Positions 21,979 through 34,930 of a DNA stretch of 64,000 nucleotides are shown piece after piece. The stretch comes from Erigeron canadensis (lineage: Eukaryota > Streptophyta > Magnoliopsida > Asterales > Asteraceae). The stretch is from NCBI RefSeq assembly GCF_010389155.1, contig NC_057768.1:39473633-39537632 (forward strand), given 5' to 3'. Both the position numbers and the translations under genes were made by a program. Under the pieces are notes generated by a model. It saw only the letters and a program-made list of their open reading frames with translations. It had not been told where the DNA came from and did no database searches. Every line of letters starts with the position of its first letter. Position 1 is the first letter of the stretch.

Positions 21979-24900
21979 TTAATCACCTAAAAGGCAGAGC
22001 GGTTGTCTCATACTGAGCTCAGCTTTAAGTGCTGGGAATTTCTCCAAATTATGTGAATCACTTAAAACTGACTGCAATCACAATACATATTCATACATTA
22101 ACAAAGCTTATAAAGAATAAACCAAAAAATTAAGTGTTTTGGTTTAGTATATTACCAGTGCAGCAAGGTGTGCTTCTTGAAGGATATTTCCGTCTATTTC
22201 CAATCTAGCAACTGGAAACTCTGGAAGATGACCAGACTGCTTCCTACCAAGCAAGTCACCAGGACCACGCAAAAGAAGGTCCATGTTAGCAAGGTGGAAA
22301 CCATCCGATGATTTCTTGAGAATCTCCAACCGACCCAGCCCACCAGATGTCGAAGACAAAAGTACACACTTTGATTTGCGGGACCCTCGTCCAACTCGTC
22401 CCCTAAGTTGGTGTAGTTGAGCTATTCCAAATCTCTCAGCATTCATAACGACCATCATAGAAGCTTCAGGAACATCAACACCAATTTCAATGACTTGAGT
22501 AGAAAGTAGTATTTGTGTCTCTCCAGATCTAAACCGTCTCAAAGCTTCATCTTTTTCATCACTTTTCATCCGCCCATGTAACAAACCGCAATTGATCCCT
22601 TCAAACCTATTTGATATTACATCCAGGTCAGCAGAAGCACCACGAAGCTGAGGAAGTTGCTCTGATTGGTCAATAATTGGGTAAACTATATACACTCTCC
22701 CCCCTGAATCCAATTCTTCCTTCATCATCTGCAAAAAGTGGTAAGAATGAGATAATGATTTCCATCGAACGGATGTAATGATAGGAAAATCAATTTTTTT
22801 ATAAATACCTGATAGACCTCTTCAAAACCAGTATCATTCCCTAAAACGACAAAGGTATCAATGGGTTTTCTCCCAGGAGGTAAGTCAGTTATCTGCAAGT
22901 AGATTGAGGAAACCCATTCGACACCAGTAAGCACCTTGAATAATCTCAATTAATATAATGATTAAAAAAAAAGAGTAAACTAACATATATCACTTCAAAT
23001 CCACAAAACAATTCAGCCTACACTCATGCTCCTAGATAAAATATTTTTATTTCACCAAAATGGTCTCAATTAATATGTGACTTTTAAGGAAAAAAAATAG
23101 AGGTGTTGTAAGAACTTGAATGACTTATTAGAAACTTGTAGCTTGGACACGTATGTATAAGAATTACAGAAAGCTAATAAGTACGCAGGAGGATCACATA
23201 CTTGTGTCAGAGACATGTCTCCATACAATGCTAAAGCAAGAGTCCTTGGTATTGGGGTTGCAGTCATAGCAAGAACATGAGGCGCCATATTTATATCATC
23301 TTTTGAGATGCCACTTGGATCAACTTCAGTCAACCTTGAAGTTACTGAGTTAGTGTATAGCTGCCAGAAACAAAATATTAGGACAGGGAAAACTAATTAC
23401 AAGATTTTAAATGACTTAAAGACCAATAAGCCAGAAGGGGGGAAAAAAACCTTGCTATTAAATCGACCTCTCTGGATCACACCAAATCTGTGCTGCTCAT
23501 CTACCACAGCAATCCGTAAAGAAGAGAATTCCACTTTTTCAGCAATCAAACTGTGAGTCCCAATGACCAATGCAATTTCTCCACTTTGGAGACCCTGCAC
23601 GACTCAAATCCAGAAAACATAAGAGTCAAAGTAGAAGTGATAGCACTTGAAATCTTCCTTCACTTACAAGATACTCATGGAAGAAAACAATATATTCATG
23701 TCGACTGTTGATCTGAATGTATCATAACAAAGATTTAACTTTAAGGGATAGTGACACCTGTGTATACCTCACGAATTTGACGTGCCTTTTTCGCTGGGGT
23801 TGAGCCTGTTAACAAAGCAACAGATGGTTTGCTATCTACGTCCTCCAATTTCTCAAGCAAACTAAGAAAGTGATCATGGTGTTGGATGGCAAGTAACTCA
23901 GTTGGAACCATGAAAGCCGCCTACGAAATATATCACAAACAACAAAGCCATGAAAACGGATTTCATCTCGCATACAATAAACACTAAGACTTTAAAAGGC
24001 ACAAGAACAAACTAATAAATCAAACTTATCAGTTGGGAAAGAACATGAGAGCTAAACTAAATTGACCTGATATCCTGAACCAATAACCTCCATACAAGCC
24101 AAGAAAGCTACTACCGTTTTCCCACATCCCACATCTCCCTGCAAAGAGACGACAGCTTCAAATGAGTTCATCGCAAGAGGAGTTTTTAGTCATCATGTTT
24201 ACATGATAAATAACTGATGTTAAAAATGTGCATATCCCATAAATGACAGGTCTATGTTTTGTTATAACCATCTAAATGTCCAGTGTCCGGTAAAAATTAA
24301 TCTAATAGCAAATTTGCAATTAAGAAAAATTAACTCGGCACGTAGAAGAGAGGAAAGCATATTTATCTTTGGCCACCAATAGTGTTAATCTCATTAAAAC
24401 CCAATCCTTCACTTTTAGTGCCGTGTTCAACTTTAATGCAACCATTAGCATTAAAGATATGCTTAATAAAACCTGGAACTTCAGTTAAATACACATCATC
24501 GATATATCCACCATATAAACAACGGAAATACAAATCGCAAAAAAAATTGTTTACCAGTCATGATGGATGATATGCACAAAATCTGGATCCTAACAACCAT
24601 GGTATATTTAGAAAACAGGAAAAAGAAAACGCTTTGATTTCAATTCAGACCTGCAAGAGTCGATTCATAGGGACTTGCCGTTTTAAATCCCAAATGATTT
24701 CCGATACAGCACTTAGTTGACTAGAAGTTAAAGAATATGGTAGAATCTTCATGAACTGCTTGGTTAGAGTACACCATTCCTCAGCCACAACTGCATATGT
24801 TGCAGGGTTTCTATACTTTTCCAGCAAACCATCTTTCTCTATCCTAGTACCAAGCCCTTCAAGCATTTGATACAAGCGAGCCAGCTGTTACAACGTACAA

Positions 24901-27900
24901 CATGTCAAAAACTGAATAAAAAAAAATTATACAACATCTTGGAAGAATGAAACTTCACTACAAACTACTATAATGAAATGCTCAAAAAAGGGCTACGGGT
25001 CGGTTCCGAGCAATTATTCTCTTCAAGCACCATCAGCACAAGCTCAAAAAAAAGGAAATACGATGTATAAAGAAATGCTCACCTGTAGGTGGAAGAACTC
25101 ATCAAATATAAACCTTTTGCGAGCTAAATCAGCCTCACTAAAATTAGCTGGCTGGTGAATCCCAAAATATGCCTGCATCAATATAAAGACAGATGCACAA
25201 GTCATATCTGGCAACAGTATCACTATGCATCAAGAAAAACAGAACCAAATTATCTAAAGCATAGACATCTTATGCGTACTATAATAAGAAAATTTAACTT
25301 AGTTATACCATCAAACCCTCATCATATACATAATCTACTTATATCTTTCTAATAGTAATGTTAATATGTAGATCGTATAAACTCCTACTATTTCCACAAG
25401 TTGTCAATTTCCTTGATTTTAAACTCGACATTTTAATATGAGAGAACATATGGTCCATATTCACTGCCATCTCCAGCAGCAATGCGAAGACCTCACATTT
25501 GGAGGCTGTTTGTTGGCACTTCATAAGGCCGCTAGATGCCCCCCCCCCCCCCCCCCCCCCCCCAGCACACAAACAAATTTATTCAGTCAGACCTTGAGTC
25601 AACAGTGCTGTTTTTTCTGTCTGAAAGGAAACTAGGAAAGTGTTAATAACTTAGCCGACTTACATCACGAAGGCTCTTTAGTCCAAACATATGAAGAATA
25701 TTCTTTGGAATCGGATCTATATCAGGAGGCAAGGCATCTAGAACTCTGGAAAACATAAATGAGCAAATGAATATCCACCAATGTGTATGAGGAAAGATTG
25801 TTCCATTGACAATGGTAAAAGATATGCAGTGTAAAATGAGATTTCTCAGCCACTTCTGATGTAGATAACTTAGCGCACACAAGACATGCAATCCATTATT
25901 CAAAACGAGTTGCAATTCACCATCAAGCAAATAAGAACAAGAAGTAAAAATAGAATACAAAGCCCTCCCATGCATATAGGTAACCATAAACAAGTGTTTA
26001 AATAGGCAAAGCTTTTATTAATCAGGTAGTATCCATGACATGATAAATTTTTATGAAGTAATTAATCTATTTAACCTTTAGTACTCTTATCCTCAGAGAT
26101 ATCTATAAAGTATTATATCATGTAATACTCACACAGATGGTATGGAGATATGGAAACCTGAAAACAAGTCCATGTAACGGAGATCAAATGACATAAGGAT
26201 AAATTAAGCCCCACAGATACCGGCTATATAGTACAAAAAAACAGTTGGAAGGAAGATAGATTATAATGAAAATTAACTCAATCGAATAATTAAACTAATA
26301 AACTGCCTCTTTTAAAGAACCTCGGTACAAGATTCTTAAAGTATGCTAATATCATCTATTAGCCATAGATAGCTCATCGAAAAAAGTATGCTAATATCAT
26401 CTATTAGCCATAGATAGCTCATCGAAACAGATGTGAATGCCAATAATAAGTTCATGTCACAAAATATTGCTGATTGATGAAGTAGAGAGGGCAGAAATCA
26501 AACCTTGCAATCATATCTCCAAGTAACCTCGGATTGAGACCACCTTTTGAAGGGTAAATTGGATATGGTCTCCCTTCGGCACAGGCAGATTCATCATCAT
26601 CATTTCGAATTAAATCCATGCTATATTCCCTCAATTCATAATGATCTTTGGTCCGCATAGTCCTCACCTACATCATATGAACATGAAGTGCTGCATGATC
26701 TTGCATCATATCATCATACTACAAAGGCATTTGCATAAGACCCTAACTCAAAGTATTGTACCATGCATGTAACACAGCTAACTCTAAGCCTCTTGTTACA
26801 CAACCCCTGTTTTCTCTTGCTCAACGCACTGATTTATTTTGCAGAGTTCAGTTAAAGGCTGAACATATTGCAACACAAAAGCATCATATATTGTCTAGTT
26901 ACACGTAAACGATGACAACCTTCTTACTTTGTTTTAATGCATTACCACTATAATAGTCCCATGACAAATAAATCCAAAAAAAGACTAAAACCAGTGAACC
27001 AATATATGAAATGCAGAAACTTGTAAACTCACCTTGCCACTGACACATACAACGTCTCCTGCTTTCTGCTTCTCCTGAAGACTTCGTAAAAAAGGCTGAT
27101 ATGTAAAACGAGTACCGCGAAAAAATTTCTTCAGATGCAAATATATAGTTCTCTTGCTTCCACTATTCTTATCAGAAACCGAACAAGCAGAACCCGAACC
27201 ACTTTCTGAAACCTCACAACCAACAATCACCTCAAGAAATGATAGAGAACAGCTTGCCTTGATACCCCTACATTTAAAATCATAGTGAAAACATAAAAAA
27301 AATATATATATACATATAAAAGAAAATAGATATTGTGTTCCATAGCATTTGCACAGGGACCCACAATCAGAAGATTTTGAACTAATAAAAGCACAGTATC
27401 TAGTTGTCATTTACCCATGGATTTCTATGAACACATACTTGATCATTTTCTACCATAAGTGTACTTTCATGCTCTTCGTTACAAAGGACCTCCAGGTAAC
27501 TCTAGTAACAATTGGCTACCATACATTAAAAATGTATCAAAAGTAGCCACATCACAGGCAACTACTATTGGTTTCCTTGAAAAATTATCATAAATGAAGG
27601 GACAATAAAATGAAAATAGAAGAAAAGAATAGTTATTAGAACAGTAAGGGTCCACAATTAATCTACTCTAAACCAGATAAATATATGACGTGAAGGACAT
27701 TTATGTTGACATCTTCTTCCAATAGTAACATATAGCAAAGGCTAATCCGTAAGTCACAATACTCTAAATATTTGACCATGTTCACTAACGAAACTTCAAA
27801 TGATATCATCCGTCCACGCAAAAGATTGCACACAAAAGGTTATCAACAAAGAGGGGACTGAAACATATATCTAGGAAGATTCTGACCTGGATGATAGAAC

Positions 27901-29767
27901 TTTTCCAACAAATATCAAGTACTGCCCATCATCAATTGTAAACTGTGCATTCTGTAGGTCAGCATATGTCCGGGGAAAATGACTCAGCAACTTCCTTATC
28001 TGCAGATCAGCAAAGGAACAAATTAGAAATATACACAAAAAGGGTATAAGCAATTTATGGAAAGACAGAAAATCAATAATATCGGCATTCACATATTTTC
28101 CTATAACCCACCGTATGTAGGCCACAGGTTTCCAACTGACTACAGTGCTTCTTGCTTAATGCAGCTACACTGCTGACAGATTTATCAAGTATGAATTCAA
28201 ATGGTACCGTATTCGTTTGATCTTTTACTGGACCTCTATTAAAAGAATCATCGACAGCACTTCTAAGATCTGAATTTTCTGTATTTTGGGATCTTTCTTC
28301 TTTTAGTGAAGAAGAATTCTCAACTTGGAAAATGGGTGGACGACATGTGGAACCTGTAATATCTTGATCTGATCTACTTTCAATCTCATCTGAAGAAGAT
28401 ATATTAAGTTCGTTAGCTACTGAACACCATGAATCATATAGCATATTTGAGTCCACCACTTTAATACCGATAGAGCTATGAAGAAGCTCGCTACAGATTT
28501 CTTTCGTCAAAACACTACTCTTTTCAGAGCCATCTTCAATCCCATCATATAGCTCTACTGGGGTAGACTGCCCTAACATGATACAAGGAAATTGTTTCCG
28601 AGCCAAAGATGCATCAAAATCATATTTATCTTCTTCGAAGAGTTCATCAAAACTATCATGGCACATAGCTGTAGATAACTACAAGAATGAAATGACTTTT
28701 TACTTAACTGTTACTTGGGTAAGTAAAGCATAAAGTGTGAAAAAGGATGCACAAAAGAATGCCCTTTAGAGGGCACAGGAGAACTCATAAAAGCACATTA
28801 TCCAGTTGTACTCATTTTCTACCATAATTGTGTTTTCATGCTCTTCGTTAAAACAGCGGACAGTTCTGCAGCCCTACCATTTATAGTGTGAGAGTCGCAT
28901 TCTCTATATGAATTACACAATATAAGACTTTAACACAGTTCTCTTGACATACAATTTTCCACCATAAAAAAGCTCAAACATCAATGCCAGTTCAGGATAT
29001 TCTGATAATTTATGTCTGTGGCCCTATCATTATCATGGAAGCTTTTACAAAGAAAAGGAACCATTTTACCATACATTATATTCGGAAGGAAAAAAAAAAG
29101 TCATTCATATGAACAAACTCAACTTGTTACTGAGATACATCCGAAAAAGATAAAAACAACAGAGAATCTTAAGGGTTAAAAAACTTTAGCTAAACAGTAC
29201 TAAGAGAATCACCGATTAAAAGACTAATAAGTTGATCAAAAAACATTTGTCAAGCAACTAAATGTAGTGTCTGTAATATCAAGTAAACCTTTTACAAACA
29301 CTACAAACACGGAAACACCCCTAAAAATATTTTTAATGGATGTACTGACTTTACCTGCATCCAACAGACGACAACTGATATTACAGGAAAGAACCAAAAG
29401 GTCACAAATAAAGATGGGACCAAAATGTACATAAAAAATAAAATCCATGGTGAGGACATACCTTACAGAACAATTTTCGACGGTCCAACCTGCTTGCTCT
29501 GCCATAACTATCAACTTTGTGAAAAACATTATCTGTTAACCTAGGTTTTGATGAAGAGAAATATCTTGAGATATTGCATAGCAGAAGACCATTAAACCTG
29601 CAAGTATTAAAAAAATTACTTAACCAATCCATTTACTCCCACAGATTACACATTTGCACGATTAATGATCAAATGTACCTCATTTTTCTACCGAAAACAT
29701 GCCTATACCCTCGTGCAGCTTGAAAAATGTTTGAACGAGCCAAGCATCTTTCACTTAAACACTGCAT
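21979..29767 (-). CDS. RECG1: RECG1 ATP-dependent DNA helicase, organellar
   Basis: Plant homologue of bacterial RecG, which remodels forks and suppresses recombination between short repeats; in plants it acts in mitochondria and plastids. Exons, 5' to 3': 29767-29679, 29597-29462, 28678-28112, 27999-27887, 27267-27033, 26667-26504, 25745-25664, 25172-25083, 24884-24651, 24138-24067, 23920-23768, 23594-23451, 23360-23202, 22892-22809, 22728-22156, 22071-21979. Phases agree throughout, giving 995 aa (Arabidopsis about 973). The Arg/Ser-rich N-terminus (MQCLSERCLARSNIF...) suits an organelle presequence. The OB-fold wedge is around LLSHFPRTYADL. Helicase motifs: GDVGCGKT (Walker A), VVDEQHRFG (DEQH box), TATPIPR, and LLSTQVIEIGVDVPEA with QLRGRVGRG. 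It ends in the RecG tail (PLCLLGD). Residues about 77-260 are a poorly conserved acidic stretch. Introns contain simple and duplicated repeats. Confidence 0.92.
25538..25563. repeat. Poly(C) tract in a RECG1 intron
   Basis: A run of about 26 cytosines lies within the intron between exons 25745-25664 and 25172-25083. Length may be inexact, because homopolymers are error-prone to sequence. Confidence 0.9.
26336..26426. repeat. 47-bp tandem duplication in a RECG1 intron
   Basis: The unit GTATGCTAATATCATCTATT...GCTCATCGAAA occurs twice in direct succession and is nearly identical, so the duplication is recent. It lies between exons 26667-26504 and 25745-25664. Confidence 0.9.
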
Positions 29768-31085
29768 GCTAAAACTTTCTTGATTAGAAAGAGAGGAACT
29801 TTATTCAGTCCACCTATTAAAATACACTTAACTGAAAACAGAATCTACCATAATCGTGGAATACTTAATGGATAACAAACTAAATATATAAACTGCAAAC
29901 AACCCCAGAAAGCCATCATTAGCATCCGATATCTTGCAGAGACTTGGAACAAGGATATCTGCCAAATAATAAAAAAACAAAGAAGCGACACCATTTATAG
30001 GTTGGACGGCTGAAAGGAATTGTTTTTGGAAAAAGCAAACAACAACCTAATAAGTGCTGACTCAAAAAGATCCACAGTGATATCTTGGCATACATATCAA
30101 ATCCTATTGGTGAGCAACAAAAGATGCATATACAACAACTTCTGTTCCGGTTGGGATAGGTTGTTACCTCTGGTTTAGAACCTATTGCATTAGTTAAGTA
30201 CCATGGATTTGTCTTGCTAGTCAATAGTTGGTACTTCAGCTTAAACGATTCCCCAGATCTGTATGGCTTGGAATTTAACAAGCTCAACTTTTAAAATGAA
30301 CTCTTTCACTACAGAAAATAGTTGCCCACCATCTGGCCCACGAACTTCACTTGCTTCAGTGATGGGCTTCCTTCTGGAAGGTTCAGATCACTTGAAAATA
30401 CATGACTCTAGGAAGGAAAGGCTTAGATTAGGAGAGTCTTAGTTCAATTCTTTTCCTGTATTTGTTTGATGAGAAAGGTCAGTTTGTTTTGTCCGCTTTT
30501 TCCATTCCCCTCTAGAAAAATGTGTCTAGCTATCTCCTTTTTGTTTCAATTTTGCATTACGATTTATGTAATCAACATTTTGGACCATGTAAGTAAGAAG
30601 ATATGTGGCCACACAAGTCTCCCTATGGCTTTAAGTTTATGTGTTGGTGTAACCACACCTCAATAATTAGCGGGCCAAAGTTCAGATACGATGACTACAA
30701 CAGGGAAGTGCCCATACATATATAGCTCGCAATAACTGACTAAACTACACACACATGGTGCTTCGCCATTATTCTTAACAAAAAATGTTTTAGGCATCTA
30801 TCGCACAACCTATTAGCATTGATGACATTCACTTTCCGATCCCATTTAACGCTCAACAAGCTAAACATCAGACAACGTTGAACTAACACTTCAATTCCGT
30901 GTACATCCATATCACGATAAAACCATTGTACTTAAATAACTGGTCTTATGATATACAATCTTAAACTAACAAGATCATATAAACACATGCATTAACAATT
31001 CCATCATCATGATATAAATTAGGTCAAATAAAACGGTAAAAAAGTTAGCAGAGCAACAGCCTAGTGGAAAATGTAAGCATGTATA
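29768..31085. other. RECG1 upstream region
   Basis: 5' flank of RECG1. It is AT-rich with no open frame of interest and no clear TATA box near the start codon. The actual transcription start, and any leader intron, cannot be placed. Confidence 0.4.
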
Positions 31086-31102
31086 TGTATCACTACTTAT
31101 TT

Positions 31103-31280
31103 TTTATTTTTTTTAGAACAGCAAGGGCCGGATCACGGGTATCCGGACTGGATACCGTGGACCTACCTGATCCCGTCCCCCCTGCCCGCCCCACCCGGTA
31201 AAAGCTCCACGAATCGCAGGCCGAGAGTAACGAACCTGTGACCTCTTGGACAAAAACCACTGAGGTAATCAGTGAAGGAC
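31103..31280 (-). mobile_element. tRNA-derived SINE with 17-bp target duplication
   Basis: On the minus strand it starts AGTCCTTCACTGATTACCTC, has a box-B-like CAGGTTCGTTACTC, continues into a GC-rich body (ACCGGGTGGGGCGGGC) and ends in an A-rich tail. TGTATCACTACTTATTT is repeated exactly at 31086-31102 and 31281-31297. The 178-bp length and perfect flanks make it a clean, fairly young copy. Confidence 0.9.
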
Positions 31281-31297
31281 TGTATCACTACTTATTT

Positions 31298-32796
31298 AAC
31301 AATTTAGACAAATATTACTACAGATAATTAGATACATAAATAATCAAATTTAATTGAAAAAGGTAAAAGAAAACATTTATGATAAAAAAAAAAAAAAAAA
31401 AAAAAAAAAACTTACATATTTCAGTTATAGAAATTTATCTGATATTGAAACCTTGCAAAAAGGATAATAATTACAAAATTTATATATGTATATATTTAGC
31501 GAAGAAGGTGATAAAGGGCTGAATATGAAAATTGAAAATGGAATTTGGGTAAGGACGGAAGAGTACAGCGCGCCCGAACGAAGCGATACAGGCTAAGGAA
31601 ACAACCACCCAGACCCTCACTTCTCAAACTGACGACACTTCTACGGTTTGGTAAATTGGCACGCACGCACACAAAACTAGTGTTAAATGGAATTTACCAA
31701 TTTTTAACAATTCTTTGACCTTTCCCTTTTTCTTTGAAAGAAAAAATAAAACTCAAAAATATTACTGCCAAAGACGATTTTATATATGTTAAATAAATAA
31801 ATTGGGCTTCGTTTTGGGTCGGGAAATGAGAAATGTGAAACACGTCATGGCTGCAAAACCATCTGTTTACCCCGTTGAGATACGATCAGAATTTGTAATT
31901 TCCTTTTTCGAATCGTCTATCATCATCACCCGTTTAAATGTATATCGACAACATAAATAATGTGATCGCAAGTAACCTAATCAGATTTTGACAACATATT
32001 GGTTTCAAATGGAATTCCGACAACACAACATATTGTTTAATTCTTGACACGTCCCCCTTCTTTTTCGCCATCCGTTTAGTTCTTTTTCTTAAGAGTTAGG
32101 GCTTATTTCTAATTGTTTGATATAATATTAGCCCAGATATTATAAACCTTCAGTCCACTATACAAAAGTTGGAGGTCTTGTAGTCTTAGGGGCCCAAAGC
32201 AACTGCTTGACCCATATACGCATTGAATCCGACTTTGGCAACAACCACCAAAATGGGATGGCTCGAAAAAGTGGTGGTCGACGCTTATTAAATACCCCAA
32301 ACGCCAAAGGGTCGTCGTCACATGCAATAAACCAGCCAACCACTTTGATTTCGATCTAATGATGCAGATGTATAAAAGTGATATCATGATCATCTATTCT
32401 CATATTGTATTAAGGACAATATGATCATTTGACACACTTTAAATTATGAGAAATGGTCTTTCACATTTGTGATCCCTTCAAAAACAATATGTTCCTAATA
32501 AAAAAAAGAATAAAAGACAGTATAATGCCCATATATTTCTATCTCTCTTCATTTTCTTTTATATCGTCAGATTTCAAAAATTCGCTGGAATTATAACAGT
32601 AGTCAATGTCAACCACTCATTTCAAACTCCGGAGTCAATAACATTAATAAAAGTAGAATGTATTGTCTCTGCCGCTATGCACAAATAATTTTTTAGTAAT
32701 ATTAAAATGTTTCATGTAAATATGCTCTAACAATATGTGAGATATTGTTCTTTAACATTGAGGTTTAAACTGAAAGATAGAAACTAAAAGGTTAAC
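31298..32796. other. Intergenic between RECG1 and SCPL genes
   Basis: AT-rich. It has a poly(A) run at about 31384-31410. A short segment near 32158-32343 has open frames on the minus strand (61-94 codons) with mixed composition, but no family is recognised. A GC-richer stretch with CAGCGCGCCCGAACGAAG (about 31567) stands alone. Confidence 0.35.
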
Positions 32797-32928
32797 TTTG
32801 AGTTGGAGATGACTAATCAAACATGTTACAATAAAGATGAAAATGAAATTTGTGAAAGTACTGAGCATTAGTTAACAACTTGAAAAATGAAGAGTTTGAG
32901 TTGGAGATAACTAATCAAACATATTACA
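32797..32928 (+). repeat. Duplicated 34-bp block before the SCPL gene
   Basis: TTTGAGTTGGAGATGACTAA... (32797-32830) recurs with two changes at 32895-32928, 98 bp downstream. The second copy lies just upstream of the chosen start at 32973, so the leader is part of a local direct duplication. Confidence 0.8.
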
Positions 32929-32972
32929 AAATGACGAATCAATCACAACACAAGTCACACCTCTCTTGTAAA

Positions 32973-34316
32973 ATGAAGTCAACACCATTCACCGTCTTCC
33001 TCATTCTCACCGTCATCTTCCACCACAATCCACCCTCCTCCGCCACTAAACTCCCTAAACAATCACTCCCCACAAAATCCGGCTACCTGACAGTCAACTC
33101 CACCACTAAGTCCGCCATCTTTTACACCTTCTATGAATCCCAAAACCCCAACAAAACCTCTCTTTCTCAAACCCCACTTGTCATTTGGCTACAAGGAGGA
33201 CCAGGCTGCTCTTCCATGACCGGAAACTTTTACGAACTCGGCCCGTGGCGAGTTACGCCTTCTAAGAAACACAACATTATACTGGAATCCAACCCAGGTT
33301 CTTGGAACAGGATATTTGGGCTTCTGTTTCTTGATAACCCAATTGGGACAGGTTTTAGTATCGCTTCGAGCCCAAATGAAATCCCAACAGACCAACATGG
33401 TGTTGCAAAACATCTTTTTATTGCTATAAGAAAGTTTGTTGCTTTAGACCCATTGTTTCAGTCACGTCCTGTTTATATTACTGGTGAAAGTTATGCTGGT
33501 AAATATGTGCCAGCTATTGGGTACTATATTTTGAAAAGAAACCGGTTTTTGCCCGAGTTGAAACGGGTTAATTTATATGGGTTAGCTATTGGAAATGGGC
33601 TGACTGACCCGGGGATTCAAGTGGGTACTCATGCTTTGCATAATTATAACCTTGGGTTGATTAATGAGAAACAAAAAACAGAAATGGAGAAGCTGCAAGA
33701 TAAGGCTATTAAGTTAACGAATTTGGGTAATTGGAGTGAAGCTACTGATGCAAGAAACAAGGTGTTGAATTATTTGCAAAATGTGGCGGGTTTAGCTACT
33801 TTGTATGATTTTAGGAGGCAGACGCCGTATCATTCTGATTGGGTTGAAGAGTATTTGAAGGATCCTGAAGTTAAAAAGGCTTTGGGAGTGAACGAAACGA
33901 TGGTTTTTGAAGGGTGTAGTGATGTGGTTGGGGCTGCATTACATGCTGATGTGATGAAAAGTGTTAGATATATGGTGGAGTATGTCGTGAAGGAGACGAA
34001 GGTGTTGTTGTATCAAGGGCAGTGTGATTTGAGAGACGGGGTTGTGTCCGTTGAATCTTGGGTTAGGAAGATGAATTGGGACGGAATTAAGAAGTTTTTG
34101 GACGCTGAAAGGAAGGTTTGGAAAGTGAATGGTTTGCTTGCAGGGTATGTGCAGAAACACGATAAGTTGAGCCATGTTGTGGTGTTAGGGGCTGGGCATT
34201 TTGTGCCTACTGACCAAGGTGTGAATTCACAAGCTATGATTGAGGATTGGGTTCTTGATCAGGGCTTATTTGCTAAAATGCGTGCTCAAGATCCACCCGA
34301 AGTGGTAGATGTTTGA
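32973..34316 (+). CDS. Serine carboxypeptidase-like protein, SCPL50 type
   Basis: Secreted or vacuolar S10-family serine carboxypeptidase (alpha/beta hydrolase). Intronless, 447 aa from the ATG at 32973. This start gives a signal peptide directly (MKSTPFTVFLILTVIFHH), while the in-frame ATGs further upstream would only add a polar stretch. Key sites: oxyanion region WLQGGPGCSS (72-81), nucleophile Ser173 in GESYAGKYVP, the Asp in YQGQCDLRDG, and the His in LGAGHFVPTDQ. The GSWNRIFGLLFLDNPIGTGFS region and the LRDGVVS block are typical of the SCPL50/51 clade, and the length fits. The physiological substrate is unknown; acyltransferase activity of other SCPL clades should not be assumed. AATAAA lies at about 34439. 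An inverted fragment of this gene lies 600 bp downstream. Confidence 0.9.
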   Translation: MKSTPFTVFLILTVIFHHNPPSSATKLPKQSLPTKSGYLTVNSTTKSAIFYTFYESQNPNKTSLSQTPLVIWLQGGPGCSSMTGNFYELGPWRVTPSKKHNIILESNPGSWNRIFGLLFLDNPIGTGFSIASSPNEIPTDQHGVAKHLFIAIRKFVALDPLFQSRPVYITGESYAGKYVPAIGYYILKRNRFLPELKRVNLYGLAIGNGLTDPGIQVGTHALHNYNLGLINEKQKTEMEKLQDKAIKLTNLGNWSEATDARNKVLNYLQNVAGLATLYDFRRQTPYHSDWVEEYLKDPEVKKALGVNETMVFEGCSDVVGAALHADVMKSVRYMVEYVVKETKVLLYQGQCDLRDGVVSVESWVRKMNWDGIKKFLDAERKVWKVNGLLAGYVQKHDKLSHVVVLGAGHFVPTDQGVNSQAMIEDWVLDQGLFAKMRAQDPPEVVDV

Positions 34317-34784
34317 TTTTTTGTTGTTAAAGTTGTTGTATGCTTTGGAATAAGACCCGCGACACGAATATGTGCAATCGAGTCTTGCATACTGCTAGCC
34401 TGATCACATGACTAAATATTTGAAATTGTTGTATGAGAAATAAACCTGAACGGCAATAACATTGAGTGTAACTGTGTATGTGGGTCTTAGTTATCTAGCT
34501 CGTAATTGTCATAACGTCTCTGGTGGACTATCAATCACGCCTGTCCTAAAGGTTTCGCTCCTTTTTTTTGGGTCATGTTATTTTGTCTGTCTGGCACAAT
34601 TTATAACTGATCCTATTATTACAAACTGCGAGATTGCTCTTAGACATTTTATACTATCGCAAATTAGTGTGTAACTGGTCTTTAGTTAAACAGGATGGAA
34701 TATGTTTGTGGTCAAGATGTACGATATATCTCTGCTATATCTCTGCTTTTATGCAATTGAACATACCAATAAATGTCAAATAAG

Positions 34785-34925
34785 TTTGTGGTCCATTGGT
34801 AAGGTCTTAGATCTTAGGATAGTCTACCAGGGTTCGAGGTGGATTATTGGGGGAATTTTCAAGAATTCTGAGGTACATCCTTCTCGCCAGCAGAGCTTGT
34901 GTCATATAGCCCGTCCCATGATCAT
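34785..34925 (+). repeat. SINE-like element next to the SCPL fragment
   Basis: GGTCCATTGGTAAGG resembles box A and AGGGTTCGAGGTGG resembles box B, spaced as in tRNA-derived SINEs. The 3' border abuts the inverted SCPL fragment. No clean target duplication was found. Confidence 0.45.
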
Positions 34926-34930
34926 GCCAC

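Noticed and set aside
26132..26156. Possible 25-base microexon in RECG1
   Set aside because: It has AG and GT borders, but joining the flanking exons directly keeps the RecG frame and sequence (MIAR then VLDALPPD).
29356..29375. Possible 20-base exon in the first large RECG1 introns
   Set aside because: Including it would shift the frame; exons 29597-29462 and 28678-28112 join in phase 0 without it.
31384..31410. Poly(A) tract as a second retroposed tail
   Set aside because: No flanking duplication or AATAAA at a suitable distance was found.
32158..32393. Overlapping 61- and 94-codon frames on the minus strand
   Set aside because: Composition is protein-like but no domain is recognised and there is no gene structure around it.
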